A program made the position numbers and the translations under genes. 64,000 nt of DNA, from NCBI GenBank assembly GCA_900129675.1, contig FSRD01000001.1, forward strand, positions 1,415,501 through 1,479,500, read 5' to 3'. The notes beneath the pieces were generated by a model. The model did no database searches, was not told the DNA's origin, and worked only from the letters and a program-made list of their open reading frames with translations. The DNA comes from Bradyrhizobium erythrophlei. Lineage in GTDB: Bacteria > Pseudomonadota > Alphaproteobacteria > Rhizobiales > Xanthobacteraceae. The first letter of the stretch is position 1. The number at the start of each line of letters is the position of its first letter. This document shows, piece after piece, positions 18,512-25,954 of the stretch.

Positions 18512-20068
18512 CTACACGCCGCGCAATGATGCCGCGAGCTTGTGCTTGAGGATCTTGCCGGTCGAGGTCGCCGGCAAGGCATCGCGCACGACGATCTCCG
18601 ACGGCCGCTTGTACGAAGTGAGTTGCGGATTGATGAAAGCCATCAGGTCAGCCGGCTTCACAAGTGAGCCCGGCATTAGCTGCACAAAGGCAACGACCTC
18701 TTCGTTGCCTTCGACGGCGCGGCCGACCACGGCGCACTGAACCACCGCTTCATGCGAACTGAGAACGGCTTCGACCTCCGCCGGATAGACGTTGAAGCCC
18801 GAGCGGATGATCATTTCCTTGGTGCGCCCGACGATATAGAGGCAATCGCCCTCGAAGCGCGCGAGATCGCCGGTATTGAACCAGCCCTCGCTATCGATCA
18901 CCTTCGCGGTCAGATCGGGTGCGCGGTAGTAGCCGCGCATCACGTTGCGGCCGCGGACGTGCAGTTCGCCGATTTCGCCTCTTGCCACCGGTATGCCGTC
19001 GATCGTCCTGACCCGGGCTTCGATGCCCGGCAGCAGCGTTCCGACCGCCTGATCGGCGCGCGGCGCATCGAAGCCGACGCCGGATATTCCGGGCGAACAT
19101 TCGGTGATGCCGTAGCCATTTGAAAGCGGCAGACCGAACTCCCTCTCGACCCGCGACTTCAAATCAAGATCGAGCGGAGCGCCGGCCACCGCGATCAACC
19201 GCAGCGATCCGGGATCCAGTTGCTTTAGACCTGCCACCGCCTTGTATTCCAGCAGGCGCTGATAGGTCGCAGGCACACCGTTGAGAATGGTGATCCCCTC
19301 CCCTGCGATCGCCTTGGCGAGCGCTGCGGGATCGTATTTGCTGACCAGGCGGACGGTGCCGCCGACCATCAGAGTCATGATCAACAACGAAATGCCGACA
19401 ATGTGCGAGATCGGCAGCACGACATATACTTTGTCGCGTGCATCCATTCGGCGGAAATGCGCCGTGGTCTTCGCGCTGATGAGCAGGTTTTCGTGGGTAA
19501 GCATCACGCCCTTTGGCGTACCCGTGGTTCCCGATGTGTAAATCAGCACGGCGACCTGTTTCGCCGGGTCTTTCTCGACCGGTTCAGCGACAGTATCTTC
19601 GTTCAATGGGCCGACACCGATCGCCTTTAAAGGCCCCAGTTCCCGGATCTCCGCGCCACCGCGCTGCGCATGAGCCGCCGCTTCCTTCGAAATTTCCGAG
19701 GTGAAAAACATCCGCCGTGCGCCGCTGTGATCGCGGATCTGGTCAAGTTCGCGCGGGGACAATCTCGGATTGGCGACAATCGCCCAGGCATCGATGCGGC
19801 TCGCCGCCAGCAGCAACGCAGCGAGCGCGATGCAGTTCTCGCTCACAATGACCATCCGATCGCCGGCTCTGACGCCGAGCGATTTAAGACCGGCGGCGAT
19901 ATCTGCGACCGAACGATCCAGTTCGCGATAAGTCCACGAAACTCCCTCCTCGACCAGCGCAACGCGTTCGGGATGACTGGCAACATGCCCGTCAGCAATC
20001 TGATGAATGCGGTGCGGAATCTCGGCGGCGATCTCGGCAAGATCGATCGCTTCGGACTGTTTCGCCAC
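18512..20068 (-). CDS. AMP-forming acyl-CoA synthetase, first gene of the catabolic array
   Basis: 518 residues of the ANL superfamily. The start is a GTG at 20068 with GGGAGG upstream. Motifs: phosphate loop YTSGTTGTPKG (177-187), NGYGITECSP, GWFNTGDLARF, GRTKEMIIRSGFNVYPAEVE, and the C-terminal lysine motif PATSTGKILKHKL. It activates the pathway carboxylic acid as its CoA thioester in the cytoplasm. It is the promoter-proximal gene of the minus-strand array, and a GTTCT-N5-AGAAC site lies 61 bp upstream (20130-20144). Confidence 0.9.
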   Translation of the reverse strand: MAKQSEAIDLAEIAAEIPHRIHQIADGHVASHPERVALVEEGVSWTYRELDRSVADIAAGLKSLGVRAGDRMVIVSENCIALAALLLAASRIDAWAIVANPRLSPRELDQIRDHSGARRMFFTSEISKEAAAHAQRGGAEIRELGPLKAIGVGPLNEDTVAEPVEKDPAKQVAVLIYTSGTTGTPKGVMLTHENLLISAKTTAHFRRMDARDKVYVVLPISHIVGISLLIMTLMVGGTVRLVSKYDPAALAKAIAGEGITILNGVPATYQRLLEYKAVAGLKQLDPGSLRLIAVAGAPLDLDLKSRVEREFGLPLSNGYGITECSPGISGVGFDAPRADQAVGTLLPGIEARVRTIDGIPVARGEIGELHVRGRNVMRGYYRAPDLTAKVIDSEGWFNTGDLARFEGDCLYIVGRTKEMIIRSGFNVYPAEVEAVLSSHEAVVQCAVVGRAVEGNEEVVAFVQLMPGSLVKPADLMAFINPQLTSYKRPSEIVVRDALPATSTGKILKHKLAASLRGV

Positions 20069-20129
20069 GGCCTACCTCCCGAGTCATTCGCGCCGCTTTT
20101 CACGCGGCCTCGTCGTCGGCGCAATTAAC

Positions 20130-20144
20130 GTTCTTTTTTAGAAC
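20130..20144. promoter_or_regulatory. GTTCT-N5-AGAAC operator-like site, ligase side
   Basis: A perfect inverted repeat GTTCT-TTTTT-AGAAC, 61 bp upstream of the ligase GTG at 20068, in the divergent gap shared with the SDR at 20299. The same 15-bp pattern recurs at 20269, 23755 and 23842. Confidence 0.55.
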
Positions 20145-20268
20145 TCGTCAATCACTATTCTGGCCGAGGCGTTCAACCGATAGTGAGGAACCGGCATGAA
20201 TGGTAGGATGACAGGCAAAAAATGGACAAATTCCATTTACAATGGCCCCAAGGCTCGATATCTTTTTA

Positions 20269-20283
20269 GTGCTAAATAAGAAC
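20269..20283. promoter_or_regulatory. GTTCT-N5-AGAAC operator-like site, SDR side
   Basis: GTGCT-AAATA-AGAAC, one mismatch from the pattern, ends 15 bp before the ATG of the SDR gene at 20299 and just upstream of its ribosome site, a position suited to repression. Confidence 0.5.
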
Positions 20284-20298
20284 TTACAGGGAGCGAGC

Positions 20299-21042
20299 AT
20301 GGCGGAAGGTCGCGGCGTGGCAATATTGGTCGGCGCGGGCGACGCCATCGGCGCGGCCGTCGCGCGTCGCTTTGCCGAGGGCGGCTATACGGTCTGCATC
20401 TGCAGGCGGGACGCCACCAAATCCCAGGAATTGGTCGACGAACTGAGGGCCGCGGGCCTCGACGCGCACGCGTTCAGCGTCGATGCCCGTCAGGAGGTCG
20501 AGGTCCAAAAGCTGTTTGCCGACGTCGAAACGAACCTCGGATCGATCGAGGTCTGCCTCTTCAACGCTGGATCGAATGTCAACAAGCCGCTGTTGGATAC
20601 CACCGAGAAGCTGTTCTTCAAGGCCTGGGAACTTGCCTGTTACGCCGGGTTTCTGGTCGGCCGCGAGGCTGCGCGCTACATGCTTCCGCGAGGTCGCGGC
20701 ACCATCTTCTTTACCGGAGCCACCGCCAGCGTCCGCGGCGGCCAGGGTTTCGCGGCATTCTCATCCGCAAAATTCGGACTTCGTGCGGTGGCCCAGGCGA
20801 TGGCCCGCGAACTCGGGCCGAAAAATATCCACGTCGTTCATCTCCTGATCGACGCCGGCGTGGACAGCGAAGCCATCCACCAGCGAATGAGGGCGGCCAG
20901 AGGCATCGAGGCCAGCGATATCCCGCCGGACAGCCTGACCAAGACGTCCTCGATCGCCGAAGCCTATTGGTTCGCACATCAACAAACCCGGGACGGCTGG
21001 ACCCATGAACTCGATCTCCGCCCGTCCGTGGAGAAGTGGTGA
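20299..21042 (+). CDS. Short-chain dehydrogenase/reductase with Phe in place of catalytic Tyr
   Basis: 247 residues from MAEGRGVAILVGAGDAIG (ATG 20299, AGGGAG upstream). The nucleotide loop is GAGDAIG at 12-18; the catalytic segment is GATASVRGGQGFAAFSSAK with Phe154 and Lys158, and the C-terminus is DLRPSVEKW. It is much like the product of 17728-18465 in length and wording, so these two are close paralogues read in opposite directions from one control region. The stop overlaps the start of the glutathione transferase gene (TGATG), so the two products are coupled. Confidence 0.86.
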   Translation: MAEGRGVAILVGAGDAIGAAVARRFAEGGYTVCICRRDATKSQELVDELRAAGLDAHAFSVDARQEVEVQKLFADVETNLGSIEVCLFNAGSNVNKPLLDTTEKLFFKAWELACYAGFLVGREAARYMLPRGRGTIFFTGATASVRGGQGFAAFSSAKFGLRAVAQAMARELGPKNIHVVHLLIDAGVDSEAIHQRMRAARGIEASDIPPDSLTKTSSIAEAYWFAHQQTRDGWTHELDLRPSVEKW

Positions 21043-21719
21043 TGGGAGCAACACCGGAACTGACATTGTGGGGTGTCGGAACGAGCCGGACCATTCGGCC
21101 CCACTGGGCCATGCATGAGCTGGGCTTGTCGTACAAGACGAAACCGATAGGCCCGCGGACCGGCGAGACCAAGACCGCCGAATATACCAGGCTCAATCCC
21201 CGTCAGAAGGTTCCTCTGTTGCAGGACGGCGATTTCTGCATTGGGGAGAGCGCCGCGATCGTGGCTTACCTCTCGCGAATGTATTCGACGCCGGAGCGCA
21301 CGCTGATTCCGGAAAGCCCGCGGGAATATGCGGCCTGGCTGGAATGGTGCTTCTTCGTCGTCGCGGAACTGGACTCCACCAGCCTTTACGTCATGCGCCG
21401 GCATCGGGCCGACGCGCTCGGTCCGATCTATGGCGTTGCACCCGAAGTCGTCGCCAAGGCCGGCGAGTATTTTCGCGAGCAGCTCCATCACGTCGAGGTC
21501 GCGCTGTCCGATGGCCGCCAGTTCCTGATGGGCGAAAGGTTCACCAGCGCCGACATCCTGCTGACCACGTGCCTCGATTGGGCGATCGCCTACGGCGTCG
21601 GCATTTGCGACAACGCGCAGCCCTATCTCGAACGCATCCAGGCGCGACAAGCCTATCAGCTCGCCAAGGCTGCCAACGTCCCGCTGGCGCCGATCGTTCC
21701 AGTGCAACAAAAAGCCTGA
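21042..21719 (+). CDS. Glutathione S-transferase family protein
   Basis: About 225 residues from the ATG that overlaps the SDR stop. The N-terminal thioredoxin-like domain has WGVGTSRTIRPHWAMHELGL, NPRQKVPLL with the conserved cis-proline, and GESAAIVAYLSRMY (the glutathione glutamyl-binding ES pair). The C-terminal helical domain contains GERFTSADILLTTCLDWA. It could conjugate glutathione to an electrophilic pathway intermediate or isomerise it (maleylacetoacetate isomerase-like chemistry). The coupling with an SDR and its place opposite the ligase operon suggest a catabolic role. Confidence 0.88.
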   Translation: MGATPELTLWGVGTSRTIRPHWAMHELGLSYKTKPIGPRTGETKTAEYTRLNPRQKVPLLQDGDFCIGESAAIVAYLSRMYSTPERTLIPESPREYAAWLEWCFFVVAELDSTSLYVMRRHRADALGPIYGVAPEVVAKAGEYFREQLHHVEVALSDGRQFLMGERFTSADILLTTCLDWAIAYGVGICDNAQPYLERIQARQAYQLAKAANVPLAPIVPVQQKA

Positions 21720-21724
21720 CCGGA

Positions 21725-22924
21725 TTAAACCGCGACCCGGACCGACTTTTCGCTGACCATCTTGTCGATGGCGACGTCGTCGTAACCGAGATCGTGCAAC
21801 ACATCGCGTGTGTGCTCGCCGACGCGGGGAGCCGGGCCGCCAATGACAGCTTCATTGATCTCGAACCGGGCCGCCGGCTTCGGCTGCCGCACCCGTCCGA
21901 CCATCGGCTGATCGAACTCCGCGATGATGTCGCGCGCGACAACCTGTTCATTGTGGATGATCTCGCCGCGGCGCAGGATCGGCGCACAGGGAACGTCGGC
22001 GGCATCGAGCCGTTCGAGCCATTCGGCTGTTGTATGCTGCGCAATATATTCCCCCATCTTGTTGATGCGGGCGGTGGCATTGACCGAACGCGCCGACGGC
22101 GTTGCAAATCGGGGATCCTTGGCAAGCTCCGGATCGCCCGACGCCCTGCAGAAGCCCTGCCATTCGGAATCCGAGATGGTGCCGGCAGTGATGTAACCGT
22201 CGCTGGTCTTGAACACGAGGTCGGGACGATCGTTGGGATCCGCCGCCGCGGCTTCGGTGCCGACCACGGTGTACTGCATCATCCCTTCCGGCCAAAGGTA
22301 CGAGATCATGGTGTCCAGCATTGCGACCTGGATGTGATCGCCCTGCCCGGTCTTCTCGCGCGCATACAGCGCCGACGACACCGCCTGCGCAGTAAAGACG
22401 GCGGTGGTCTTGTCGCAGACGATGGTGCGGATCATTTGCGGACGGTTGGTCACCGGCTGCGACTGGATGTCGGCAAAGCCCGACAGCCCCTGGATGATCG
22501 GATCGTAAACCCGCTTCTTGACGTAGGGCCCGGTGTCGCCGACGCCGCTGATCGAGACATAGATGAGGCGCGGGTGGCGCTGGCGCAGCTCGTCGACGCC
22601 GAGGCCGAGCCGCTCCATGGTGCCGGGCCGGAAATTCTGCACCAGCACGTCGGCCTGCGCGACCAGCCTGGCAAGGACTTCGCGGCCGACCGCGCTCTTG
22701 ACGTCAATCGAGAGCGAACGCTTGCCGCGATTGGAAGAGATGAACAGCGCGGAGAACTCGCCGCCCTTGTCGATGGTGGCGCGGCTGCGGCGAGTGATGT
22801 CGCCACCGATCGGCTCGATCTTGAGCACGTCGGCGCCCTGGTCTGCCAGAAACATGGTCGCGTACGGCCCCGAGACCACGCCGGTCAAATCGAGCACGCG
22901 AACGCCGTTGAGTGGGCCGGGCAT
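21725..22924 (-). CDS. CaiB/BaiF-family (class III) CoA transferase
   Basis: 399 residues with class III CoA-transferase landmarks: PLNGVRVLDLTGVVSGPYATMFLADQGADVLKIE at the N-terminus, NRGKRSLSIDVKS, and the catalytic aspartate Asp141 in the YDPIIQGLSG motif. It would move CoA between acyl donors and acceptors through an aspartyl anhydride. The ATG at 22924 follows GGGAGAA. It converges with the glutathione transferase gene (5-bp gap). A weak palindrome GTTCC-GGACC-GGAAA lies at 22944-22958, at the same spacing as the regional operator pattern but GC-rich. Confidence 0.92.
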   Translation of the reverse strand: MPGPLNGVRVLDLTGVVSGPYATMFLADQGADVLKIEPIGGDITRRSRATIDKGGEFSALFISSNRGKRSLSIDVKSAVGREVLARLVAQADVLVQNFRPGTMERLGLGVDELRQRHPRLIYVSISGVGDTGPYVKKRVYDPIIQGLSGFADIQSQPVTNRPQMIRTIVCDKTTAVFTAQAVSSALYAREKTGQGDHIQVAMLDTMISYLWPEGMMQYTVVGTEAAAADPNDRPDLVFKTSDGYITAGTISDSEWQGFCRASGDPELAKDPRFATPSARSVNATARINKMGEYIAQHTTAEWLERLDAADVPCAPILRRGEIIHNEQVVARDIIAEFDQPMVGRVRQPKPAARFEINEAVIGGPAPRVGEHTRDVLHDLGYDDVAIDKMVSEKSVRVAV

Positions 22925-23029
22925 GGTGTTCTCCCTTGACTACGTTCCGGACCGGAAACGAGGATAATCTATTCTTGTCGTTCGACCCGCCGATATCCAC
23001 CCGCGAGTTGCGGGCTGCAGGCCGTGATT

Positions 23030-23665
23030 TCAAGCCGTCTTGGACATTGTGCGGCTGGTCTGTTCGACAATCGATTCCTCGACGTCGCGGAGCTGATCCT
23101 TGCCGAAGAACATTTCCTTTCCGACAAAGAAGGTTGGCGAACCAAATGCGCCGCGGTTGACCGCGTCGGTCGTCAAATCGATCAGCCGCTTCTTCACGTC
23201 ATCCTGCTGCGCGCGCGCAATCAGCCTCTCGATGTCGATGCCTGACGAGGCAAAGGCGCTGCGGAACACCTCGAGGTCGTCCATCTTCTTGGGTTCTTCC
23301 CACATGTGGTGGTAGGCCGCGCGGAAGTAGGGTTCGAACATGTCCTCGAATTGAGCCGCGACGGCGCCCCGCATGAGCATCAGCGTATTGACCGGGAAAA
23401 ATGGATTTGACCGGAACCTTGTGATGTTATGGCGACGAATAAACCGCTGGGTCTCCAGCGCTTGGTATTCTGGCTTGTTCTTGATCCCACGAAGCGACTC
23501 AGCGGGCGACATATTGTTGGTCGCCTTGTAGATCCCGCCGAGCAACACCGGAACGTATTCGAACTTCACTCCGGTGCGCCGTTCGATGCCCGGAAGGGCA
23601 AGCTCCGCCAGATAAGCATTCGGGCTTCCGAAATCGAACTGGAATTCAACCTTCGGGGGATTCAT
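23030..23665 (-). CDS. DsbA-like / 2-hydroxychromene-2-carboxylate isomerase family protein
   Basis: About 211 residues from MNPPKVEFQFDFGSPNAYLA at 23665 (AGGAG 8 bases upstream). The DFGSPNAYLA segment matches HCCA isomerases and kappa-type glutathione transferases, with Ser14 in place of the DsbA cysteine. Further matches are VPVLLGGIYKATNN, FFPVNTLMLMRG and GAFGSPTFFVGKEMFFGKDQL. HCCA isomerase acts in naphthalene-type ring catabolism using glutathione, and a glutathione transferase gene is close by. A GTTCT-N5 site (23755) is 90 bp upstream, so it probably belongs to the same regulon as the array. Confidence 0.87.
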   Translation of the reverse strand: MNPPKVEFQFDFGSPNAYLAELALPGIERRTGVKFEYVPVLLGGIYKATNNMSPAESLRGIKNKPEYQALETQRFIRRHNITRFRSNPFFPVNTLMLMRGAVAAQFEDMFEPYFRAAYHHMWEEPKKMDDLEVFRSAFASSGIDIERLIARAQQDDVKKRLIDLTTDAVNRGAFGSPTFFVGKEMFFGKDQLRDVEESIVEQTSRTMSKTA

Positions 23666-23754
23666 CACCGGCTTCTCCTGGGGCACGCGTTATGTGGTCA
23701 GAGATCAGCCGCAACGGCCAATAGCCGAGCCTTGGCTGACAATTGTTCATATAG

Positions 23755-23769
23755 TTCTAAAATCGAACT
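23755..23769. promoter_or_regulatory. GTTCT-N5-AGAAC operator-like site, isomerase side
   Basis: GTTCT-AAAAT-CGAAC, one mismatch from the pattern, flanked by A and T that extend the dyad. It lies 90 bp upstream of the isomerase start and shares the divergent gap with the site at 23842. Confidence 0.55.
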
Positions 23770-23841
23770 GTCAATTAGTGCCGGTGTCGGTTAAGTTATT
23801 TCGGTAAGTACGGGTTCCTTCGGCAGTTGTTTCGCCTTAAG

Positions 23842-23856
23842 TTCCTATTTAGAATG
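23842..23856. promoter_or_regulatory. GTTCT-N5-AGAAC operator-like site, HxlR side
   Basis: GTTCC-TATTT-AGAAT, two mismatches from the pattern, 66 bp upstream of the HxlR start at 23923. Its place in front of a regulator gene fits autoregulation. Confidence 0.45.
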
Positions 23857-23922
23857 ACGCGACGGCTCGGTTCCCTGGTCGATTCGAGCGGATTGAAATG
23901 TCGTGATGACTGGAGAGCAGGA

Positions 23923-24438
23923 ATGAAGTGGGACGCCCTGGAGGAAGAGCCGTGTTCACTGGCCCGCACCATCGGTGTGATAGGCGATCGCTGGACCCTT
24001 CTGATCTTGCGGGAGTGCTTTCTGCGCACCCGGCGGTTCGAGGGATTTCAGTCGGCGCTCGGGATCACGCGCCATCTGCTTGCCGAACGGCTCAAGAAAC
24101 TGGTCCGGCAGGGCGTACTGCGTCGCATTCCATATCAGGAATCGCCCAAACGGCATGAGTACATCCTGACCCAAAAAGGCCTGGACCTGTATCCGGTCAT
24201 GATGGCGTTGGTGCATTGGGGCGATACCCACATGGTCGACGAACGCGGACGGCCGCTGCTGCATGAACATCGCAATTGCGGCAAGATGTTTGATCCCGTG
24301 ATGATTTGCTCCGAATGCCGCGAGCCGCTTCTGCCCAAGGAGGTTCATACTCATCCAGGTCCCGGCGCGCGCTCTGCCGCCGAGAGACTAGCCGCCCAGA
24401 AGTCTACCAAGGCAAAGCCACGCCGCCGCGCGGCATAG
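23923..24438 (+). CDS. HxlR-family regulator, probable controller of the CoA catabolic genes
   Basis: 171 residues from MKWDALEEEPCSLARTIGVIGDRWTLLILRECF, with Cys11 at the usual HxlR sensor position. The winged helix continues RRFEGFQSALGITRHLLAERLKKLVRQGVLRRIPYQESPKRHEYILTQKG. The start has GGAGAG upstream; an upstream in-frame ATG at 23827 would lie within the putative promoter. The C-terminal part has a cysteine cluster (NCGKMF...MICSECREPL), which is not general in the family and might bind metal. Sites of the GTTCT-N5-AGAAC type lie in front of this gene and its neighbours. Confidence 0.88.
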   Translation: MKWDALEEEPCSLARTIGVIGDRWTLLILRECFLRTRRFEGFQSALGITRHLLAERLKKLVRQGVLRRIPYQESPKRHEYILTQKGLDLYPVMMALVHWGDTHMVDERGRPLLHEHRNCGKMFDPVMICSECREPLLPKEVHTHPGPGARSAAERLAAQKSTKAKPRRRAA

Positions 24439-24605
24439 GAGCCGACCTTTTGCCATCAAGTCCGATCGAGGCTCAGTCCACGAGGCGATCCGTACCGCTC
24501 GGCATGCGAAGCGCTGGGAAGCGCCTGACCAGTCTTGGGCTTTGATATCCTCGCTGCGCAGCGCCGATCCTAGCACCTCGACAGTAGCGGTGGCTCCACA
24601 CGGCG

Positions 24606-25046
24606 TCAGACGCGATCCGTCAGAAGGCGGCGGTCGGCTCCAGCACCTTCGGGTGAGTCGACCCCGGATGGGCTTTCAAGCCGCGCTCCCGGCACCTGGC
24701 CATGACCGCAGAGGAGCGCGCGTTGGGCGTGGCTCGATCGTTGAGGATAGATGCCGTTGCGATCTAACATTCCAATGTCATATCTTCGATCGTTGTAATC
24801 GATCATTTGAAGCACCTTCACGACAACAGGATCTTGATAAAAACCCTTAACCTCGCCCGCGATGAATTCCGCGCGCTTCCAGTCTTGATTAGTCTTGTTC
24901 TGAATATTTGATGCCTCCAATCCTCTTCCAGCGATTTCAATTTGTCGATTCGTATTCTTCAGCTGCTGCCATACGAACCAAAAGCCGACAACCGTAACGA
25001 TCGGGCTGGCCAGCGAAGCTGCTAGTTTAGCTATTTCCAAGTTCAT
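24606..25046 (-). CDS. Small membrane-anchored protein of unknown function, C-terminus probably altered
   Basis: About 146 residues from MNLEIAKLAASLASPIVTVVG. A single N-terminal membrane helix (roughly residues 5-25, ending in FWFVWQQL) is followed by a charged helical part (NTNRQIEIAGRGLEASNIQNKTNQDWKRAEFIAGEVKGF). The style is that of short hypothetical anchors in rhizobial accessory regions. From about residue 98 (after RRYDIGMLDRNGIY) the wording becomes Arg/Ser/Gly-rich and unlike the first part, and the underlying DNA becomes GC-rich. The 3' part may therefore be a fusion across the island boundary and the gene truncated. Function unknown. Confidence 0.5.
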   Translation of the reverse strand: MNLEIAKLAASLASPIVTVVGFWFVWQQLKNTNRQIEIAGRGLEASNIQNKTNQDWKRAEFIAGEVKGFYQDPVVVKVLQMIDYNDRRYDIGMLDRNGIYPQRSSHAQRALLCGHGQVPGARLESPSGVDSPEGAGADRRLLTDRV

Positions 25047-25122
25047 AGTTCGCCCCACTGCTCGCCGGTTGGCTTCAACCGAGGTGGACGACAGCCCGGT
25101 CAGCGATCAATCCTGAACAAGA

Positions 25123-25443
25123 TCAAGCCGTGGTTACAGCCGTAACTTCCCAACTCCAGTCGCGCTCTACCGACCCCCCCGGATCATGCTGACGAAACGC
25201 GCTACCTTTGGCACCGTTGGCCATTCCCCAGTCCGCCCCGTTGAGCATTAGCGTGGTCCCCCCGGACCCATCCCCACAGGCGAGCCCGCCACCGCTTGAG
25301 TTCACGTTTCCGCTTTGCGTAATGCTACTGATTTCATGACCCGCGGAACTGTTGTCCACCCAGACGGACGCTTCACTTTTCAAGAGCACGCCATAGCCAT
25401 TGTCACCCGAACCGTCGGTCACGGTGACTGTAAATATTTTCAT
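25123..25443 (-). CDS. Small hypothetical protein, Gly/Ser/Asn-rich
   Basis: About 106 residues from MKIFTVTVTDGSGDNGYGVL (ATG 25443, GGAGAA upstream). The sequence is rich in Gly, Ser and Asn with alternating beta-like stretches (ASVWVDNSSAGHEISSITQSGN, GGTTLMLNGADWGM), suggesting an all-beta fold. No signal peptide and no known motif. It lies on the same strand as the anchored protein at 24606 and the interrupted SLOG gene. Codon and base use are more AT-rich than the catabolic region to the left. Function unknown. Confidence 0.5.
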   Translation of the reverse strand: MKIFTVTVTDGSGDNGYGVLLKSEASVWVDNSSAGHEISSITQSGNVNSSGGGLACGDGSGGTTLMLNGADWGMANGAKGSAFRQHDPGGSVERDWSWEVTAVTTA

Positions 25444-25954
25444 GCCCGCTTCTCCTTCGGGGTCTCGTAGTCCATCTATTCGGGCTACCTGCAAAATTAA
25501 GCTCAATCTATGCGGGTATTTCACCGACTACAAGTGCTCGAGATCTCATTAAGCAGGCGAGTCCCCTTGCTCAGAGATAGCTATCCCGAAGCTCACGCGA
25601 CGTAAGGATGAGATGATCTTTGATAGACTCTCTCATTGTCCTGAGAAGTCAATCGACTAATAAAGCTCACTCTGCCTTCAATGTATTGGACCGAGCTGGC
25701 ATGTTAAACTAGGGGCTCGATAAGCGTCTGATGATCGCCTCAAAGAGAGGTTTCGTCTCGGGAACGCCAGGCAACCCGGGGAAGCCTGTTGGGCCGAGCG
25801 CTGCGCCCTTCGCGGCGGCAACACATTCTTTCGCAAGTTCGTTTGGCGCAAAAGCTGTTGTCGGCTCCCCCTTCAAAAAATCATCCAGTCCTTCCTTCAA
25901 TCCACCGACAGTAACTGAGCGATTCCAAGCGTCGCCATATATATCTGCAGCTAG

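Noticed and set aside
22944..22958. Fifth GTTCT-N5-AGAAC site in front of the CoA transferase gene
   Set aside because: GTTCC-GGACC-GGAAA has the right spacing, but its GC-rich centre and weak second arm differ from the other four. It is mentioned only as a possible weak member.
24439..24605. A coding continuation right of the HxlR gene on either strand
   Set aside because: Short frames exist on both strands but none has a ribosome site or family wording; it is probably the island boundary.
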